Of a DNA stretch of 18,445 bases, positions 16,037-18,445 are shown one piece after another. The DNA lies in NCBI GenBank assembly GCA_002297185.1, contig DBJV01000077.1, positions 22,092 to 40,536 of the forward strand, in the 5' to 3' direction. The notes under the pieces were generated by a model that was given only the letters and a program-made list of their open reading frames with translations, made no database searches and was not told where the DNA came from. Origin of the DNA: Christensenella sp. UBA767 (GTDB lineage Bacteria; Bacillota; Clostridia; Christensenellales; CAG-917). Each line of letters begins with the position of its first letter. Position 1 is the first letter of the stretch. A program made the translations under genes and the position numbers.

Positions 16037-16999
16037 ATGGATAATAATATAAAGAATAATACCATAATATATCCGCCTGTGTATATTGCAGGTCCGACGG
16101 CGTCCGGGAAAAGTGTACTTGCAGTTAAACTTGCACGAAAAATCGACAGCGTGATTATTTCTGCGGACAGCATGCAGATTTATCGAGGACTGGATATCGG
16201 CACGGCAAAGGAAAGCGAAGAAATCCGAAACGAAATTCCGCACAAACTCATTGACGTTGTGGATGCAAACGAAGAATTTTCCGTTGCCGAATTTGCTCAA
16301 ATGGCAAAAAACGAAATCGAGAACGCGCAAAAATGCGGCAAACTGCCGATTGTCGTTGGCGGAACGGGATTGTATTTTGAATCGTTGCTTTATCCGATGT
16401 CATTTGCAAACACAATCAAAAACGTCGAATTGCGTAATCAATTGCAAGCGGAACTTGAAAATGTCGGCGCACAGGCGATGCACGATAAACTGCGTTCGCT
16501 CGACGAAGAAACGGCACAAAGATTGCACGTCAACGATACGAAAAGAGTTATTCGCGCGCTTGAAATCATTCTTTCGACAGGAAAAACGCTTGCGCAAAAC
16601 GGTGACGAACGCACCAAACCCGACGTAATTATGATTGCGCTCGATACGGATCGCGCCAAACTCTATGAACGGATCAACAAACGAGTCGATCAAATGTTCG
16701 ATCAAGGGCTTGTAAATGAGGTTTTGAGCGTTGGTGATTTTTCTTATCAATCCATGCAGGCAATCGGATATAAAGAATTTGCGGATTGTCATTACGTCAA
16801 AACCGACAACGGATACGAAATCGAGCCTTCCGAACTTGAACAAATCAAGGACAAAATCAAACAGCACACTCGCAATTATGCAAAACGCCAGCTGACTTGG
16901 TTTAGAAAATACGACTTTGTCAATTGGTTTGACGTCGAAGATCAAGACGGCGCAATTGCGTATATCGAGCAAAAAATCAAAGAAAAAACGACCGTTTAA
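16037..16999 (+). CDS. miaA: tRNA dimethylallyltransferase MiaA
   Basis: The 320-aa protein has P-loop GPTASGKS (19-26), SADSMQIYRGLDIGTAK, HKLIDVVDANEEFSVAEF, VVGGTGLYFESLLY, and the C-terminal QHTRNYAKRQLTWFRK segment. All are MiaA family blocks. It transfers a dimethylallyl group to A37 of tRNAs, making i6A37 for MiaB. The frame is open upstream to 15953 inside mutL, but the family alignment begins just before YIAGPTASGKS, and the ATG at 16037 leaves a normal length. Only 8 AT-rich bases separate it from the mutL stop, with no visible Shine-Dalgarno, so translation probably depends on ribosomes finishing mutL. The Asn-rich N-terminus (DNNIKNNTIIYPP) is a few residues longer than usual. Confidence 0.96.
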   Translation: MDNNIKNNTIIYPPVYIAGPTASGKSVLAVKLARKIDSVIISADSMQIYRGLDIGTAKESEEIRNEIPHKLIDVVDANEEFSVAEFAQMAKNEIENAQKCGKLPIVVGGTGLYFESLLYPMSFANTIKNVELRNQLQAELENVGAQAMHDKLRSLDEETAQRLHVNDTKRVIRALEIILSTGKTLAQNGDERTKPDVIMIALDTDRAKLYERINKRVDQMFDQGLVNEVLSVGDFSYQSMQAIGYKEFADCHYVKTDNGYEIEPSELEQIKDKIKQHTRNYAKRQLTWFRKYDFVNWFDVEDQDGAIAYIEQKIKEKTTV

Positions 17000-17008
17000 T
17001 ACGGTTTT
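16991..17008 (+). terminator. Possible weak terminator overlapping the miaA stop
   Basis: ACCGT (16991-16995), loop TTAAT, ACGGT (17001-17005) followed by a short T run to 17008. The 5-bp stem and four T residues make it a weak or leaky terminator at best. It overlaps the miaA TAA (16997-16999). Confidence 0.3.
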
Positions 17009-17094
17009 ACTCGACGAATAACCGATAAAATCGTCAAAAATTCGAATATAACAAACTCAAATACACAACGAAAACTCAACGGAATTTATAAACT
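17000..17094. other. Intergenic gap between miaA and the PLP-enzyme gene
   Basis: An AT-rich gap of 95 bp with no coding frame. A partial -10-like TAAAAT (17026-17031) has no convincing -35 partner, so I do not call a promoter. This is the position where many Clostridia carry hfq; there is no room for it here. Confidence 0.5.
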
Positions 17095-18342
17095 ATGGAC
17101 AAAAATTCGGCAAAACAATTGATGATTCAGACCGAGGCGGAACTCAAAGATCAGTTTGCACGCCTTGACGATATCGCGCTTTACAATCAAAAGAAAGTTC
17201 TCGACGCATACAAAAATCAAGCCATTCAGGCTCGCCATATGTTCGGAACGACCGGTTACGGCTACGACGACATCGGTCGCGACACGCTTTGCAGGCTTTA
17301 TGCCGACGTTTTTCATGCGGAAAATGCGATTGTTTCGCCAAATATCGTGTCAGGAACGCACGCTTTGACGCTTATGCTTTTCGGCGTTTTGCGCCCGAGC
17401 GACAAACTTTTGGCTGTTTCTGGTATGCCGTACGATACGTTGACAGACGTGATTTTGGCTGAAAACAAAGGTTCTTTGAAGGATTTTGGAGTATCTTTTG
17501 ACAAAATCGACCTCAAAACGAATCCCGATTTGACGCCAGAATTTGATTTCGATGCCATAGAAAACGCACTTAAATCCCAATTTATTAAAGCCGTTTTCAT
17601 TGCAAGAAGTCGCGGATACAGCCTGCGCCAAGCAATCAGCGTCGAAAAAGTCGGTCAGCTCATTGATTTTGTCAAAAAAATCAGTCCGAAAACGCTCGTT
17701 TTGGTCGATAATTGCTATGGCGAATTCGTTGAAAAAATCGAGCCTACCGACGTCGGCGCAGACCTTATTGCAGGCTCGCTCATTAAGAATATCGGTGGCG
17801 GAATCGCACCAACAGGCGGCTATGTCGCAGGAAAAAGCGCGCTTGTCGAGCAAGTTTCATATCGATTGACGGCTCCGTCGCTCGGCATGGAAGAAGGTTC
17901 GTACGTTTACGGTTATTTACCGTATTATCAAGGCTTGTTTTTGGCACCGTCGGCGGTTAAAAATGCGCTTAAAGGCTCGCTTTTGTTTGCAAAAGCCTAC
18001 TCAAAACTCGGTTTTGAAACGCTCCCGCGCGACGATATGAAACCATATGACATCGTAACCAGCATCAAACTCGGCTCAGCCGATAAAGTTATCGATTTTT
18101 GCGGCGCAATTCAAGAAATTTCGCCAATCGACAGCAACGTAAAGCCGATGCCTTGGGATATGCCGGGATATCAAGATCAAGTTATCATGGCTGCAGGCGC
18201 ATTTGTGCAAGGATCATCAATTGAATTGAGCGCAGATTCGCCGATTAAAGAACCGTATATCGTCTATGTCCAAGGCGGTTTGACCTATGAACACGCATAT
18301 CTTGCCGTCCAACATACGCTTGAAACGCTGAATTTTGACTAA
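17095..18342 (+). CDS. PLP-dependent methionine gamma-lyase / aluminium-resistance family protein
   Basis: The 415-aa protein matches the family often annotated as aluminium resistance protein or methionine gamma-lyase-like. Recognisable blocks are MFGTTGYGYDDIGRDTL, IVSGTHAL, AVSGMPYDTL, IARSRGYSLRQ, LVDNCYGEFVE, GADLIAGSLIKNIGGGIAPT with Lys231 as the likely PLP lysine, and TAPSLGMEEGSYV. The fold is that of cystathionine-type PLP enzymes of aminotransferase fold type I. The substrate is not established for this family, and the aluminium name comes from an early overexpression phenotype. Its position directly after miaA is a common arrangement in Clostridia. The ribosome-binding site is weak (GGA at 17081-17083, rather far). 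A usual IQRSRGY is IARSRGY here and KNPGGG is KNIGGG; both look tolerable. Confidence 0.92.
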   Translation: MDKNSAKQLMIQTEAELKDQFARLDDIALYNQKKVLDAYKNQAIQARHMFGTTGYGYDDIGRDTLCRLYADVFHAENAIVSPNIVSGTHALTLMLFGVLRPSDKLLAVSGMPYDTLTDVILAENKGSLKDFGVSFDKIDLKTNPDLTPEFDFDAIENALKSQFIKAVFIARSRGYSLRQAISVEKVGQLIDFVKKISPKTLVLVDNCYGEFVEKIEPTDVGADLIAGSLIKNIGGGIAPTGGYVAGKSALVEQVSYRLTAPSLGMEEGSYVYGYLPYYQGLFLAPSAVKNALKGSLLFAKAYSKLGFETLPRDDMKPYDIVTSIKLGSADKVIDFCGAIQEISPIDSNVKPMPWDMPGYQDQVIMAAGAFVQGSSIELSADSPIKEPYIVYVQGGLTYEHAYLAVQHTLETLNFD

Positions 18343-18425
18343 AAATCGCAAATAAGACAGCAAAATTGACGGTCAAATTATCGGTATTTTCAACTGTAAA
18401 AACGTCAGTAAATCGGTCGGTTAAA

Positions 18426-18445
18426 TCAATGGATTATCAATGGAT
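18426..18445. repeat. Nine-base direct repeat at the right edge
   Basis: TCAATGGAT occurs at 18426-18434 and again at 18437-18445, separated by TA, giving an 11-base period cut off by the window end. It could be the first units of a tandem repeat or chance. An ATG at 18429 could also begin a gene (Met-Asp-Tyr-Gln-Trp), but too little is visible. Confidence 0.35.

Noticed and set aside
18366..18376. Palindrome TTGACGGTCAA resembling an operator or a -35 box
   Set aside because: Its loop is too short for a hairpin, and no -10 element lies at a suitable distance; a single short palindrome is not enough to call an operator.

Overview
The window (about 18.4 kb) reads as a chromosomal housekeeping segment of a low-to-moderate GC Gram-positive bacterium, most likely an uncultured member of the Clostridia (Bacillota). 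This rests on MutS2, a ThiI without a rhodanese domain, a MutL with an endonuclease-type C-terminus, and the order miaB-mutS-mutL-miaA followed by an aluminium-resistance/methionine-gamma-lyase-family gene. No phage, transposon, CRISPR, tRNA or rRNA is visible. No gap between genes exceeds about 110 bp.

Layout. (1) Positions 1-7515, plus strand: the 3' end of pheS, then pheT, a MutS2 gene that stops before the usual Smr nuclease domain, a 191-aa two-helix membrane protein that overlaps mutS2 by one base, a cysteine desulfurase and thiI. (2) Positions 7579-9960, minus strand: one class A penicillin-binding protein, convergent with thiI and divergent from miaB, with an unusual Asp/Asn-rich C-terminal tail. 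(3) Positions 10067-18342, plus strand: miaB, mutS, mutL, miaA and the PLP-enzyme gene, tightly spaced. A good sigma-A-type promoter and a hairpin-rich leader precede miaB.

How the genes fit together. PheS and PheT form phenylalanyl-tRNA synthetase. The cysteine desulfurase probably supplies sulfur to the adjacent ThiI for 4-thiouridine in tRNA. MiaA and MiaB are successive enzymes of the ms2i6A37 tRNA modification and flank the mismatch-repair pair MutS and MutL. Both repair proteins carry beta-clamp-binding-like motifs, which fits methyl-independent mismatch repair.

The most unusual elements are the Smr-less MutS2 with its translationally coupled membrane protein, a perfect hairpin abutting the mutL ribosome-binding site, the acidic tail of the penicillin-binding protein, an Asp in place of the last Glu of the MutL metal motif, and the absence of hfq after miaA. 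I see no clearly new multi-gene system. The Smr-less MutS2 plus membrane protein is the best candidate for something undescribed.
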